64,000 bases of DNA from Istiophorus platypterus. Lineage: Eukaryota > Chordata > Actinopteri > Istiophoriformes > Istiophoridae. The notes under the pieces were generated by a model that was not told the origin of the DNA, did no database searches, and was given only the letters and a program-made list of their open reading frames with translations. Where the stretch lies: positions 15,191,399-15,255,398 of the forward strand of contig CM029129.1 of NCBI GenBank assembly GCA_016859345.1, read 5' to 3'. Made by a program: the position numbers and the translations under genes. Positions within the stretch are counted from its first letter, which is position 1, and every line of letters begins with the position of its first letter. Positions 36,701 to 50,715 of this stretch are shown piece after piece.

Positions 36701-39700
36701 TTTGCTAATTAGTAAAAAAGTTGCTGATGTGTTGCATTATTTTCTTTTATAAAGGAAGAGCTTGTGAAAAGCACTTTGTAGCAATAACTTGATGTGCAAG
36801 AGTGGTTTGTTGTGTTTTTGCCAAAAGGACAGGACTAATTTCACATTGGGCAATAATAAGCACGAGTGTTCATTAGCTACAATATGAAATATGCAAAGAT
36901 AATAGCTCAAGGGAACTTGATGTGGATGCTAATGGTGGGCACATAGCTGTTCTCATTGCTGATATTGCTATCATTTCTCTCCTTAGACCTTCTTATGAAT
37001 ATGTAAAACTGCAGAGGATGGGAAATTCTCTGCTGTGTTACATGAAACCTGAGATAAGATTTTAATTGAGATCTGCTCTATAGTTGGGACAGGTTTTGAT
37101 TGCTGTGTATAGAGCAGATGAGGGTGCCTCCTGATGATGTGAAAGGGTAGAATGAATGGACCTATCAGATTGTCCTCAATGAGGGTAGCTGTGAACACAT
37201 CACGTGACTCCAGCACTCTCCACCACTACATACATACACGGACATGGACATAGATATGGATGAGAAACAAATGCAGACACACACACACTCACACTACAGA
37301 ATGCATACAAACAGTACATATGCACACATACTGGCTAGTTCCTCTCTGTGGACCTCAAGTACTGAATTAGTAGGCAAAAACTGAGATCTGCCTGCAGTGG
37401 AGAACACATGGCTCTTCCTTTGATCTGCTCGTCTTTGGAGCATTACCATATACACAGAAATACTCATATTCAAGATGAATATAGATGATAAAATTGCAAC
37501 GACCTAAAAAAAAAAGATTTTTAGGTCCTCACTGTAATCTCTGTCCCAATAGATAATCGATCCATCTATCCAACTATCCATTTATCTTTAGGGGCGAAAT
37601 AAGAAGGTGCAAGGTGTGTGTGTGTATATATCTGCGGTCTCTCTGCCCCTCTGTCTGTGTCAGAGACAGGCATTCCATGGATATTTTTAAAAAACATCCA
37701 GTGAGGTATATCTAAAATGGTCCACCTTAGTAAAATAATTAAGATTTAATGTTTTAGGCACTGGTCTTATGATGGAGATGGAGAGCACCTAATAGCACTT
37801 AATGAAGTCTAAGAAAGAGTGCTGGTCAAAATATTATTCCTCGTATTCAGCCTGAGAACATGAGAAAGCTATCAGGGCTTCTATCCTTGTGCTTTACCAT
37901 GGAAACAGTGTTTTTTTCCCCCTCTCACCATTTCTAGTTCTGCCATCCTTCATTATTTAATTCAAAAGTCTCTTTCCCATTCATTGCTCTAAAGCCTTGA
38001 TGAAAGCTCACAGCGGTTTTAGCTATTTTGCTGTTGGCCATCTCCTTGACCTGAATCAATGGTTACTGGAGGTCCTCAGATTGTCCAGAGCTGTTACAAC
38101 TTGGGGATTTGACACAATCTACTTTTCTGTCAATTTCCCTTTTGTCTCTGCTGTGTTTGTGAGGCATTCTGTGCCTAAACAAATCTGTGTAATTAATCAA
38201 AGAGCTACCAATGCAAGTTGTTTTGTTAGCTGAGGCACAACTTGCATGTAATTAGTAAAGTAGGCCTCTTGCTAATGCATATGCCTATATGGAAGATCGC
38301 ATAAATACCTAGATATTTGAAATGTATCCTTGATTGCAAATTATATTGGATATTACCAAGGTTCAATTTTCAGCCTTAATTTATTTATTTATTCATTATT
38401 TTGCATGGGAAATTAGCTCCCTCCAAAGATAATTTGCACATTTATGCTAGTGTATTAAGAGAAGGTCGTAGCAGAAAAAAATACATTTTCATTACCCTGT
38501 ATTCTATAGAAATTTAAACAATTAGCTTAAAACATTCTGCTTAAAACACATAAAAATATAACAGACCAAGAGAGCATTAAATGACAATATCTCACCATTT
38601 TATGAAAATAAACACTTTATGTGAGCCTATTACTTGAAAATTGAACTTAAGGTTCACTGAGCTACCCTAGTACAGGGATACCAACTCTTCATAAGGCAAA
38701 TGGAGTCAAAGCAAAAACAAACCATACAACAGCAAGGATATTCAAAGTGATTTAAAGCATTAAGGGAATATTAAAAAATAATAAGGCGGTATTAAAATGC
38801 ACATATGAACAATATTCTATAACTGTACAACAAAATAGAAGGGAAAAATAAGGTAAAACAGAAAAAAAGCATAAACAGCACAGTAAAAATCCCAGTGAAG
38901 TGCTGGATATGAGTGACTAATCCCAAATTTAATTTGATGACAGGTTATACTGAACGGAAATGTTCAAAGCTTTGATTTAAACCTGAGATATGGAGCAAAT
39001 CCTGTTTTCTGGGAGTTTATTCTGCATATCTGAAATATTTAGCGCATAGATCATGTTGTTTTATGTTTCGTCAAAACAGGTTTGGAGAAAAGATGTCTTA
39101 TCTTTTATGCCATTTTCATGTCATTCCATAACCTTTTCAGTTCCCAAGATATTTACATGGTTCTACCGCTGTGGTTTCACAAACCCTTCCTGAAGTCAAC
39201 ATCATGATTAAAATGTTAGCAGTAATAAACACATATTTTTTCAGTTGGAGTTTAACTGACACCTTTGCAAGTAATATTATAAGAAATATCATAGTAAAAT
39301 TATCTTGTGACTTATTTTTACGTTAACTTGAGGTTACTAATCCTAGAAAAATCCCATGAGTGTATTTTTTTCACCATTTTTTTCAACTCTCCTTTAATGC
39401 ACAAAACAAGTTGAGAAGGCAGTCCCAGGCACTGATTAGGTAATAACCTGCTGCCTCAGTAAATCACACACTAATTACACACAGATTGTGTTAGCACACA
39501 TGGATTGAAAAGATGCAGCGCAAATTTAGTCTGCGCTTTTATTTACGTAAATCTGGCACTTTCACTAACAAACACATATCATGTACATGCTTTTTGGTTT
39601 GTTCTTCTCGTTCTCTCACACACACAGAGCACATAGACATCTCAACCCTGCCCAGTTGCAGCATAAATTCTCCCTCTTATTGCAGATAAGAATATGTAGT

Positions 39701-40825
39701 GCTAAGTCTCCTGCCATAGTCCTACTTCAAGGCAGCATGTTGTTGTCAGCATATTAATTGCCCCTAATACATTATCACATGGGATCATATGTGTCCATCT
39801 TCTATTCAAGTCCCAAATGTGAAAAGGACTTTTGTGAGAAAAGCAAAGAAAACTGTAACACTCAAAAACTGAAATATCTTGTTTAAATCATCTAACGGCA
39901 CATCCTCCCAGTAATAACATAATCTTCGTCGGCCTAAAGCTCTCTATATGTCTAGGTTGATCCTCTTAGATCAGCATATGAGCCTTGTGTCATTTTCAGG
40001 TTATGATTTCTTTGTGCTTTTGTAAATTTTTGCGTGTCATACAAGTATTCTATGGCACCAGCAACACAGAGAAACATGGGATTATGAAAAGAATCCAGAC
40101 GTCATCTCAATGCAGGGAATGCAAAGACCAAAAGCAAATAAGTTGAGCCCATTCATTTCATCAGACATCAGATAGCACACAGTTTGTTTTTACTCTGCTA
40201 AGTTATGGTCTTAATGTGTGGTGGGGGACTGGTCTTGAAATATTGGTGGGTTCTTCACTGAAACAATGTTCAGTAAATTGTCCCAGATTTGGATTAGGTC
40301 CAAAACATCTGATGGGAATATCAATCTGTGTTAGATTGAAGAGGCATGTTTGAATAGATACTCTATTATTTTTGCAACATACAATATCCCCAAGATGGTA
40401 CTGCTCCAAGTATTTAGACATCTTGGAATTTTCACTCCATGCAAAGATGGTTTACAGGGCAGAAGACAAAAACAATGTGAATGTTTGATTAATGACAACC
40501 ACACGGTATGAAAAGAAAATTAAAATTCATGTTTTCAGTCACAAGTGCTGCACTGAATTTCCACTGAATGTGTGAAAAAATGGAAGGGGAAGATTAATCT
40601 CAGGGTGTCTAGCAATGATATGGTGATGAAAAGCCGTGGAAAATTTTCCCAAGTTTATCTCCCGACCTTTGGTTGAGATCTTCAAAGGACTTGTCACTCA
40701 CTGTGTCTCTCATCTCATAACATGTCTTTGTGGAGAAAGAAGAGTACACTCGGAAAGAGAATGCTTTCTCTCCTTTTAATAGAAATTATTGATTGCCTGT
40801 ATTTTTTTCTCTCTCCTCCCTGCAG
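33345..40825 (+). other. gabrg2: gabrg2 intron 1
   Basis: 7,481 bp, GTAAGA donor and TGCAG acceptor preceded by a good pyrimidine tract (about 40,801-40,822). The first 0.8 kb is CpG-rich, the rest AT-rich. No other exon, RNA gene or long repeat is apparent. Confidence 0.85.
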
Positions 40826-40965
40826 CTCCTTCCAAACTGATGACGATGATGAGGTGTCTAACAAGACGTGGGTGCTGACTCCCAAAGTGTACGAGAGTGA
40901 CGTCACACACATCCTAAATAGCCTACTAGATGGATATGACAACAAACTCAGACCTGACATCGGAG
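40826..40965 (+). CDS. gabrg2: GABA-A receptor subunit gamma-2, exon 2
   Basis: Encodes residues 42-88 plus one base of codon 89: the mature N-terminus with an acidic run (TDDDDE), an N-glycosylation sequon NKT (residue 54), then WVLTPKV and the N-terminal helix ending DGYDNKLRPDIG. The KLRPDIG arginine aligns with Arg43 of mature human gamma2, the site of the epilepsy variant usually called R43Q (R82Q in precursor numbering), and it is intact. The fish precursor is human mature numbering plus 41 throughout the visible exons, with no indel after the acidic run. Exon length is 140 bp. The donor GAG/GTGGGC is weaker than the other donors of this gene. Confidence 0.95.
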
Positions 40966-43900
40966 GTGGGCTCCAAATTTTCACAGATGATCTGTTCACA
41001 GAATCACAAAGGCACACAACCCACATTTTTGGGGCATATTTGCAAACAAAAATGTAAATGCTCTTATTAACTAATATACATGCTTATATGCAGGCACCTT
41101 ACCCTGGTAACTGTGAGAAAATTAGGATGTATGATCTGTGATATCAGCTGATTTGTCGAAGGACCTGTTTGAAGCCTGGAGCCTGCCATCTTTTCAGTAA
41201 TAAAAGACAGATAATCCTTGATTGTGCAGCGGTGTGAAACCTAAAACACTTGTCAATGAAAGCCAACCAACCCCAAAATATACCTCTCTTTATACTTTAA
41301 TGCCTCCTTAGCACAGCAGTTATTTACAAAATTATATAACCTGTAGTGAGTCAACATTAATACTGCTAGTTACTTGCTAAAAAGCCACAATTAAATTTGT
41401 TTGTTGTCTGGATTTGAACTTGGATTGAGATTTGATAAAATGCCATTAAATACCAACTCTAGTCACAGGAATGGCAAATTAAGGCCAACATGATCAGCTT
41501 GGTCTTAAATGTTGTGTTAGTTTATTTGAAAGTAGTATATACACTTTTTGAAAGGCATTCATTATTTCTGTAAATCTATGATAGTATTACTTGGACAGAA
41601 ACTCTGCAGTGGCATTGGATTTGTTGACGGCTGCATGATTTTGTGAAGACTCAAAACACAAAGTGTAGGGTTTGGACTCAACTTGGGACTTTATACTTAA
41701 GACTTACTCATGACTTGCTTCGCCTCTGGTGGTAGCTGGTAATAATGTTAGTCACGCCATCTAGTGCATATTTAAACATCTAAGTTGAAATTTTTTTATT
41801 TTTAAATAATGGACTTTTTAATTGCATGAAATGAAAGTGGCAGGCCAGCTGTACAGTTGCTGGATGGCCTGTGAATATCCATTCACTCTATTCAGGCTGT
41901 AGAAATTGAACACAGAGGCTGTAATATATACAGCACACAGTTCATTATTACACCATGCTGGGCAATACAAAGTGTCTGTGTGTGTTTGCCAGTGTCCGTT
42001 CTATGTGTTTGTGTTTGTACTGCATGTTGACGGGCAGCCAGGCTTATTATGAAGTTTGCTTACCCGTGTTTATGTACATGCATGATGCGTGTTACGGTCA
42101 GGATAGCAGTCTGTCAGTCTTGAGAGCCTTGTCTTTTTGATGTGAGAAGTAGACAAGTAGCTTACTCCCCTCACGTTGACAGACAACTGGGCAGGGCTCC
42201 CTTGTCTACACAAGTGCCCATATATCCTAAAGCCTGTCACGTCCATCTGGGAGCGCAGAATGGGGGGGTGTTCAGTATCCTTGAATACTTGATTCATGGG
42301 TCAGTATTCCTGGGAAAACTGGTTTAAGTCGGAATCTGTCACATGCTCTTGGAGAATGATAAAGATCTACCACTCTCTATTCTAGCAGTGAACTGCCTCT
42401 CCATTGATGCATATAAAGTGTTTACGCTGGATTGGGAGACACTGGCTAGTGATGTATTCAAGCTGTAAATGGCAAGGGTAGTCTGGAAAAAATTGCTCAG
42501 TCTTATCAGCCTATGCAAAGGAGATACTGTTGAGACACTTTACATTTGTCTTATTTTCCGGTATTTTGTGTCTTGTGCTGAGGTGCACCGACAGGAAGAG
42601 AGAAATGTATGAGTGCATCCTACAAAAAAGCAGAAAATGTTGATCCTTCTTTGGTATCACTGTCAAAGTGATCTCAAACTGATGAGCCAGCTTTAAATGG
42701 TAGTATTCTGTGCAGTTGATCAGTTAACTTATGTAATGTAACATGATCTCTGGGGATAATATAATTTGAATATAAGTGTTTTATGTTTTATTTTTAATGC
42801 CTCGTGGTCTTTGCCACTACTGACTCCAACGCTGACCTAAGGACAGAGTACATTTGCTGCCTTATCAACTTCTTGATATCTTCCTCTTTGTTTTTGCAAT
42901 GCCCCCCAGATTCTAGCCCCTTCTGACCTAAAACAGCTTTAAGGAATGACCAGTGAAATGGTGGAGGTGGTGGCACAAGATGAAAGCAAATGGGGTGGGG
43001 GGTGTGTTGTAAAGCCATTACACTAAACTGCTTTCATGGTTTCTTCATATATTGTACATAATGTGCAATGCTACATATAGTGTGACACATTTCATGAAGG
43101 GCATCGTTTTTATTTTTAAGACTTTAGAAGTGGGCTTTGGCTATAAATTGAAGAGCAGCTCAAATCTGCTTTGAGGTGCAGCTTCAACCCAGAGAGCTGC
43201 TGCGTAGCTGGGCGGCTGGCTGCCACCGTCTCAACCATCATCTTCAAACGCGCTATGATCTCGCTCTCTCAGCGTTAGTCTTCCAGCTGCTGCCAAGTTA
43301 CACAGCTACAGAAAGGTTATAATTAGCTGGCTATACTGTCATCTAAGCCACCAACCAATCAACCAACCAACTAAACTAAGGCAAAGCAAAATTTTCTCCT
43401 CCACTCCTCATAGCACAAATGCTGTGGATGTAGCTCCTTCACTTATTGTGCCACAGTTTCCCTTTGAAGTCCATTGTGATGCTCATTTCATTTTAATGCC
43501 CCTGCAGTCTAGTGTGCATATGAAAACTGAAGCAAATGGGACATAGACATTGAGAGAGAAAGAACGCGAAAATCCCTTATTCCTAATTCATTATACATAC
43601 ATGGCATTAATCAAGGTCATTGCCTTCTAGAAAGCATATAAAATATTTCATAGCATTCACAAACATCAGGCAAGGGTAGCTAGCAAGGGCATAAAGTTAT
43701 CATACAGTGAATTTAATGAGCAGGTCTTAATGATTATGTAATGCACGCTGATGCATTCGGTCATTGGGAGTCTATGAGCTAATTTGATCAGCCTTTTACC
43801 AGGATGCCTGTGGTGGGTGTATTGGCATGTATCATGTTGTCTCAGAAGGCAAGTTAGAAATTTGAGCACAGCCACTTAATGTTCACTGGCATCTCGGAGT

Positions 43901-45814
43901 GATCTTTCCTTGGCACCTCTTTGTGCATTTATGAAAGAGATACACTCTCCAGTTGGCTGTATAAAATAAGAGAAATCATTTTGTTTGCATCTTGTACTCA
44001 TGCCATGTTAATAACTTTATATGTGATTTTGCTAGTAATCCAGTCCAGGGTTGTATATTTGGTGCATTGCATTTTAAGTCTACATAAATTCAAATGATGC
44101 CATAGTTACAATATGCTCTATCAATTGATATATATGTGGCCAAAAGCAACACCTAATTCCTGAGAACATTATGTGAGATCAAGTTTAAGACCATTAAGAG
44201 CATTGTGTGTGATTACATATGAGTTTGTTTATGCATGTGCTTGTATGTGTGTGTGTGTGTGTGTGTGTGTGGAGGGTGGGGATGCAGTCTGCATTCATGT
44301 ATGCCTGGGAGCGCCATGAAAAATGGATGCAAACCTGCACTCACTCCCTCTGTCTCTCTCTCACACTCACTATAGCTTTCACATCAAGCCTGGAGGCCAC
44401 GTGAGTCTTAACCTGACTCTCCTCTCAGACATAATGTCCACTCATCCATAAACATACCCATTAGATAGCAAAGTGTAGAAGCTGATCCAGGCTGACTCAG
44501 AGGATCTGACATAGCATGGAGGTCCATTTGCCACCAAGCTGTCGACTTTCCACAGCCATACTTTGTTTGACATCTGGCTGTCCATCTCGCTAACCTGGCA
44601 TAGGCAGCAGACACCAAGAGGTGTAATGCGGTGGACAGATGTACACATACAGGTGGCACAAGCAGAGATCATTAATTTATATACATGAAGGCATACATGT
44701 AACTAATTGTGTGCGCTAGTTGCCTGCCAAGAGTTTTAGCCAACTTTGCATTTACAAGACAAGAGGTTAGAATACACCCTCTGGGCAGCACTACTTCCTC
44801 TTATGTTTGACTGAGGGCAAACTGGACACTAGAGTGACTCACAATTGCAAAGTGGTATTGCGAAAGAGGAAAGACCGGGGCTAGAAGGTTAACTGTTAAA
44901 GTAGACAGCTCTTAATACAAATGATGACATGGTAGCAATACCAGAAACTTACATATAGTGCCTTTAAGGAAATTATCGTCAGATAACCCTGACTTTTAGT
45001 AGTTTCCGTTGTAGCTGCTGCTCCAATGTTATGCGGTACATTTGTTCGGTGATCTCTTTAGAGCTCAGTATTATAATCTTTTCACAAATCTTGTCAAGTC
45101 AGAATATTTATGAGGCACATAAATGAGGCACTAACCAACAAGTGCATCTCTGTGAGTGCACAAGGCAAACACCAGCAGGCCTGTGAGAAAACAGAGAAAA
45201 TGATTCTCTATCAAGAGGAGCTCCAGGCCTCAGGCATGGAAGGCAGGAAAAGGGATGGATGCAATGTTGCTCAGGGCACAAAGGTATTCCTCTAAATGGG
45301 TCAGGAGTTTGGCCGTAAATACAGAAAAGTCTGGGGTTCGTTGGCAGGAGGCCTGTTGGAAGAGGAAGTCAGTTGTTGTCTCATCACAGACAAAGGACAA
45401 TCTGAGCCAAAATTCAGTTTCATCAGCACTATCTGACATATTGTAGACCTGCTAAAATCCTGATAATGTAATACAGTGTTTGAATGTAAAATGGGATCAT
45501 TTAATTTCAGTAAATCACTGTATTTGCTTGAATGGAGTGAACAGTTGCCATAAGCTTTTACAGTGACAAGAGTCAAAGCTCCATCCCTTTTTTTCTTTTC
45601 TTTGGATGAATGTGAAACATCATTGTTATTATTATTATTATTACTATTATGATGTTTAACTACTGAAAACATTCACATTCACAATAGGGATGTTATTTTC
45701 TTAATGATGAGGATATAAACAAAATTATTAAACATTGTTCTAAGACTTGCTGTGATGGTGCTTGAGAGATAATTCCTCATCTCCCAACTAAATTTTCCCT
45801 ATGCTTTGTTGCAG
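40966..45814 (+). other. gabrg2: gabrg2 intron 2
   Basis: 4,849 bp, GT-AG, phase 1. It contains a (GT)n tract at 44,246-44,270, a short TTA repeat at about 45,626-45,650 and a comparatively GC-rich stretch at about 43,185-43,320. Nothing coding is seen. Confidence 0.85.
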
Positions 45815-45882
45815 TCAAACCGACAGTGATCCACACAGACATGTTTGTCAACAGCATCGGCCCAGTGAATGCCATCAATATG
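45815..45882 (+). CDS. gabrg2: GABA-A receptor subunit gamma-2, exon 3
   Basis: A 68-bp exon that completes codon 89 and encodes to residue 111: VKPTVIHTDMFVNSIGPVNA, then INM. This is the first extracellular beta strand of the Cys-loop receptor fold. The motif VNSIGPVNAINM is diagnostic of gamma subunits. The acceptor is GTTGCAG and the donor ATG/GTAAGT (phase 0). The Phe at residue 99 (codon 45,844-45,846) replaces the Tyr58 of mature human gamma2, a position that I recall being linked with the benzodiazepine pocket. Confidence 0.96.
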
Positions 45883-46958
45883 GTAAGTACTACTGGAATT
45901 TGGTGTTATTGTGTCTTCCTTGTTCATAATAATCAGTCTGATACTGATTGTATAACTAAAAGAGAAGTATGTCGTCAGTCTACCTCCATCCTCAAGGAGA
46001 TGAGAGTATAAAGATCCAGAGAGTAGCTCTCTTCTCTGGAGCTTCTTTGTGTTAGTCAAGCACACTTCAGCAGGGCAGATGCTTGCTGTCATGGAGGACT
46101 AGCTGGTCCACCTAATCACTGTGCCGTTCCACTGCCCTAGTAGTGTAGCCACACATAGCAGGTGTCAGTCAGCTACTCAAATACCGCACTGGCCTTTGCA
46201 CCACGGTGGATGAGTGTGTTCCTTTTCATGCATCTGATTGCATTAAACACCTCTAATTTGAATTAATTAATGATTAATGGTTTACCAGTTGTGTTGCTCA
46301 ACACATTGCAATTTGCTGTGCGTGCTGGCAAATCCTAAAACGTTCTCACTTTGCACTTGCCACGACTTGCATCAGCTACCGTCTGAGGTGTCGCAGGCTC
46401 TTTTCGGATTGTTCAAAAAGATACAAAATTTGTGATTTTCCTTGGATCTGGTTTGGCGTTTTTTTGAGGTTTTTTGATCATTTCTGTCTGTTGTTGTGGT
46501 TCCATTGTAAGATTAAAATTACCAATAGTAATAGAATAAATTATGTGTAATAGAGTAAAAGTTTCATGTAAGAAGCTTGTGATGTTGAAAGGCCAAGTCT
46601 GTGTAGCATTTCTTATGTTAATTATACAATGATGCAAATCATTTTCAGATAAAATGAGTGGGAGAATTAGGGGAACGGTTATTTGCACAGCATGTGCTTC
46701 CAAAAATCCGATCCATGTATTGCTGTGAATAAAAAAAATAAATAAATAAAAAATAAAAAGTGTTGCAAATGCTGAATTTCAGCTATTGGATGCAGAGACG
46801 AAGACCCTACTCCATGTTGTTTTTTGAGTACGACTGGTAATGTTACAAATCCGACAGTGCCAGCAATAATGGAATATTTTGCTGCCATGCGGCAGTGATG
46901 AATAAAATAGGGCACTCTGCAGGTCCCGGTTAACTGATAGTAGTAAGAAAAAAGGTTT

Positions 46959-47000
<42 letters not shown>

Positions 47001-48734
47001 CATAAATTAAGAGTCTCTAGCAAAACTCACACTGGCATTGTTTTATGTGTCATTGTTTTCCGTTGCACGTCCCTGCTGAGAACCCACTTCTGTTGTAATT
47101 CTGCAGAGCAGTCTGCTCTACACGGTAGTGGCATTCCATTTCACTTAGTCTTAGCTAAAACACCCACTCTCAATAACAACAGTCATGGTGAAGTTGGATG
47201 AGAAGCATCGATGGGATTAGTTGGAAAATGTATGTTTGTGATCACATTAGAGAGTCTGCATGCATGGATGGGCGTGTGTGTAACGAGGGCATTCTGCTGA
47301 CATGAAAGGTTGACTGATTGCTTTGCATTCATATGTAATCAGTATGGTCGGGCCAGTGGGTTCACACAATGACATGACAAATGTGGCGAAGTTGATAGAT
47401 TTTCTGAAGGGACAGAGAATAGACTGATGTGCGGGGGTGTGCATCTGAGCATGAAAACAGTTTTGAAATCTTAATTATGCGTTAGGCATCTTTAAAATAT
47501 GGCAAAGTTAAAACTCGTGTGAGTGTGCGTGCGTGAGTGTGTGTGTGTGTGGGGGGGGGGGTCGGGAGAGAGAAATAATAGAGTGAGAGAACGATAAAGG
47601 TTTGAAGAAGAAAAGGAATCATAACTGATGCTTTGTTAGCGTGTAGAGATGAGCAGTTCTTAGCTCGTTGCAACTGTTTGAATTGAAAGAGGTGTTATTC
47701 TATGTAAGAAACAAGAGAAAATATATGGGGAAAAAATAGATGTTTATCCCACTCTGCAGGTCCCAGATGAAGATCCTAAGGTATTCAATCCCCCTCTCAT
47801 CATTGGATTTGAACAGTCTATCTGTCCTTTTTGAAAAAAAAAAGAAATGATGCTGAAAGGACGGGAATGTTGCCCAGTGAAAATGTTGTTTTTTCAGATC
47901 TTGTTTGGGACTCTTTGGCAGGGATTTTGGCTTTATTGTTGGGCTAAGCTTTGTCAGGAAGTTAATGCCTCTATGCCCTCTTGCTCACAAATCCCCAGAT
48001 TTTTCTCTCTCTCCTGCTGTAGTTCACTTTGAACCTCAGGGAGCAACCATTCCAAGTAACAAAATAAATAAGAAAACCGCTAGCTCCCTCTCACTCGCTG
48101 CCTCTCCGTTCCCTCTCACATTATGCCACATCTCATCTGTGCTCTTAGCTCTTCAACTCTGCCGGGCCTCTATCACCTGTGTTTTTCATCACCTATACGT
48201 TCTGACACGGCTCTCGCAAGGACTGAATGGGGGACAGAAGGTTTTGTTAGGCTCAGGACAAAGAGCTGCCAATACAGCCGGTTATGAGGTTAGATAATAC
48301 TTGAGCCAAACAATGGGAATTATTAATTGCCCTGTTGAACATTTAATTTTCAGGTTGAGAGTATCAGGATTGTCTTTTTCAACAGAACTCTTTTGTAGCG
48401 ACAAAAGGATTTCTTGGCCTGAATAGGCAACGTTTTGTCTGAGGAAAAAGTACCCAAAGAAGCATTAAGTTCCCCCTGGCATAGAAAAAGCTCACTTCAG
48501 ACAGAAGAAACAGACAAGTGCTTTTGGAACTCCAGTTTTGATTTAATCTTATTGCATCTCACAGTTAAAATCTAGGCATTGATGACGGCACTGGTTTCAA
48601 ACAATACTGTTTGCTAGGATTACTTGATAAGCAGACTTATGTCTTGTGCATTACGTAAGGCATGTTCAGAATTCAACCTGAGGTTAAACGTAAACAATTT
48701 TGAACCCGTGAAACTGTGCTTTTTGTGTCGGCAG
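45883..48734 (+). other. gabrg2: gabrg2 intron 3
   Basis: 2,852 bp, GTAAGT donor and GGCAG acceptor, phase 0. It contains a (GA)19 tract at 46,961-46,998 and a GT tract followed by a ten-base G run near 47,537-47,560. No further exon is seen. Confidence 0.85.
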
Positions 48735-48955
48735 GAATACACCATCGACATCTTTTTCGCCCAGACCTGGTACGACAGAAGGTTAAAATTCAACAGCACA
48801 ATGAAGGTTCTGCGTCTCAACAGCAACATGGTTGGCAAGATATGGATCCCAGATACTTTTTTCCGCAACTCGAAGAAGGCTGATGCTCACTGGATCACCA
48901 CGCCCAATCGCATGCTTAGAATCTGGAACGATGGTCGAATACTCTACACCCTCAG
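48735..48955 (+). CDS. gabrg2: GABA-A receptor subunit gamma-2, exon 4
   Basis: A 221-bp exon for residues 112-184 plus two bases: EYTIDIFFAQTWYDRRLKF through the sequon NST, VLRLNSNMVGKIWIPDTFFR, the ADAHWITTPNRMLRIWNDGR block and ILYTL. Residues that in human gamma2 line the benzodiazepine site, Phe77 (here 118, codon 48,753-48,755), Ala79, Thr81, Met130 (here 171, codon 48,912-48,914) and Thr142 (here 183), are all conserved, so the classical pocket should form with an alpha subunit. Differences from human in this exon are conservative (Met for Ile after NST, Ile for Val before LYT). The donor is CAG/GTAAAA, phase 2. Confidence 0.97.
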
Positions 48956-50715
48956 GTAAAACATCATGGATGCAAGAGATGTGATATTAGTGAGAGAGCT
49001 TATTTAGGTATTCTCATTCATTTGTGAAGCTTGATTGATTGTTTGACTGGGTTGCTGAATTATCCAACACACTAATTTTCAGTACAATTTTATCATGCTG
49101 AAACACTAGATTTACAATTGTCATTATCTCTGCCATTTTTCATCCTGTTTTAATGCTAGTTTGTCTGAATCGAAACATAAAACAAAGTCCTTCTAATTAC
49201 AAATTAAGTGGAAAATGCTTATTATTATTTTTATCTTCCTTGGAGTGATAGCTAATATAATGGGGGATTCAAAAACAATTTTCATAAACAAAGAATTAAA
49301 TTCTAGTACTATTAATCGAAGAGAGCAGAAAAACAAAGCAGTGAAAATACTGCATATGGTAACTAGTCTTTCCAACTTGATCATTTAAACTGGACTAAGT
49401 ACTAGCAACAATTATGCAGCAGTTCCTTTTCTTTCTCTTCTGTTTGTATTAATATCAATTTGTTGCCATTGAGGTGCCTCTTGCTCTTCCTGAACAAGCA
49501 ACAAGCAAAGCATGTGCTACAGAAAGCATTCTCAATTACCGAACCATTTACTGCCTCTTCACACGAACTATTTTTGATACTGTTTATCCTTAACAGGCCC
49601 CGAGCAGTCTTAAATTTCAGCATTTTAAATTTGACATTAATTAGCATGCAGAAAATTTGTCTCACCGAAGGAGAAAGGGAGTTGTTACATGACAAGGGGA
49701 CACTGGAACAACATCGCCGTCGACTGTTTTTAACTCCTCTTGCATGGAGTATATAGCTTAGGACAGATCATTTTCAAAGAATTTCCTTTCAGATTCTTTC
49801 AGCAGGTTGAGTGTCTCAAATGCTTGGAAAAGAATTGGTAATTATATAAATATTATACTAATTATAAATACTGCTGTACTGTCTAATGACCCGTTCTTGC
49901 CTGAAGATCTTGAGACTAGAAAATTAGAGTAGCCAGAGTCACTGCTCTGATGGACTGGAAGTACTAAATGATGTTTGCTTTTTTAGCCCCCCACTTGTAA
50001 AATTACTAGTCGCAAAACAATAATTTGCTGTGAAACCTATCTACATACTTTTTGCAGAACATACCAGACTAACAAAAAAAACATATGAAGTGCATAAAAA
50101 GGAGGGTAGATTAAATGGAAGTATTAATTGTGCTTATTAAATTGTGCATTCTATCATAAATACAGTAGACATTTAAACTGACACCACAATATATCATCAG
50201 TGATAATAAGAGAGAAAGTGAACTCTTCTGGACTCAATCAAGCCATGATGGATGTTCTCCTATGCAGAACACTACCCCTTCACTTCATTAATTTGTTAAG
50301 GAACTCTGAATTTAACCACTGGTTAATTAGGGTGACCGCTGCGATTCTGAGGACAATGATACATGACAATAGCGAGTGCATGGATGGGTAAAGTCATTTA
50401 AGGTCATTCTCTCATTAAGCGGAAGTTTAATGACTTTGCCTTCAACTCCTTCAAGTGTGAAAAGTAGAGAGGGCTGTGTTGCTGTAAAAAACATCAATTT
50501 AGTTTAGTGAAATTTTAATTAATGATGCATAGTGTTAATACTGATAGTTTAGGGGTTTAATTCTGACTTTTCTAACAGAATCTTCAGCGTTAACAATTGT
50601 TTTTTAATGGACTGGTAAAATATGCATTCACACAAGGACATTTAATAGTCAGTGATTTTATTTTTTTTTTCCTCAAGTAACTGAGTCAGTAAATCCAAAT
50701 ATTGTATCGCTGCAG
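48956..50715 (+). other. gabrg2: gabrg2 intron 4
   Basis: 1,760 bp, GTAAAA donor and CTGCAG acceptor, phase 2, AT-rich with no notable repeat. Confidence 0.88.
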
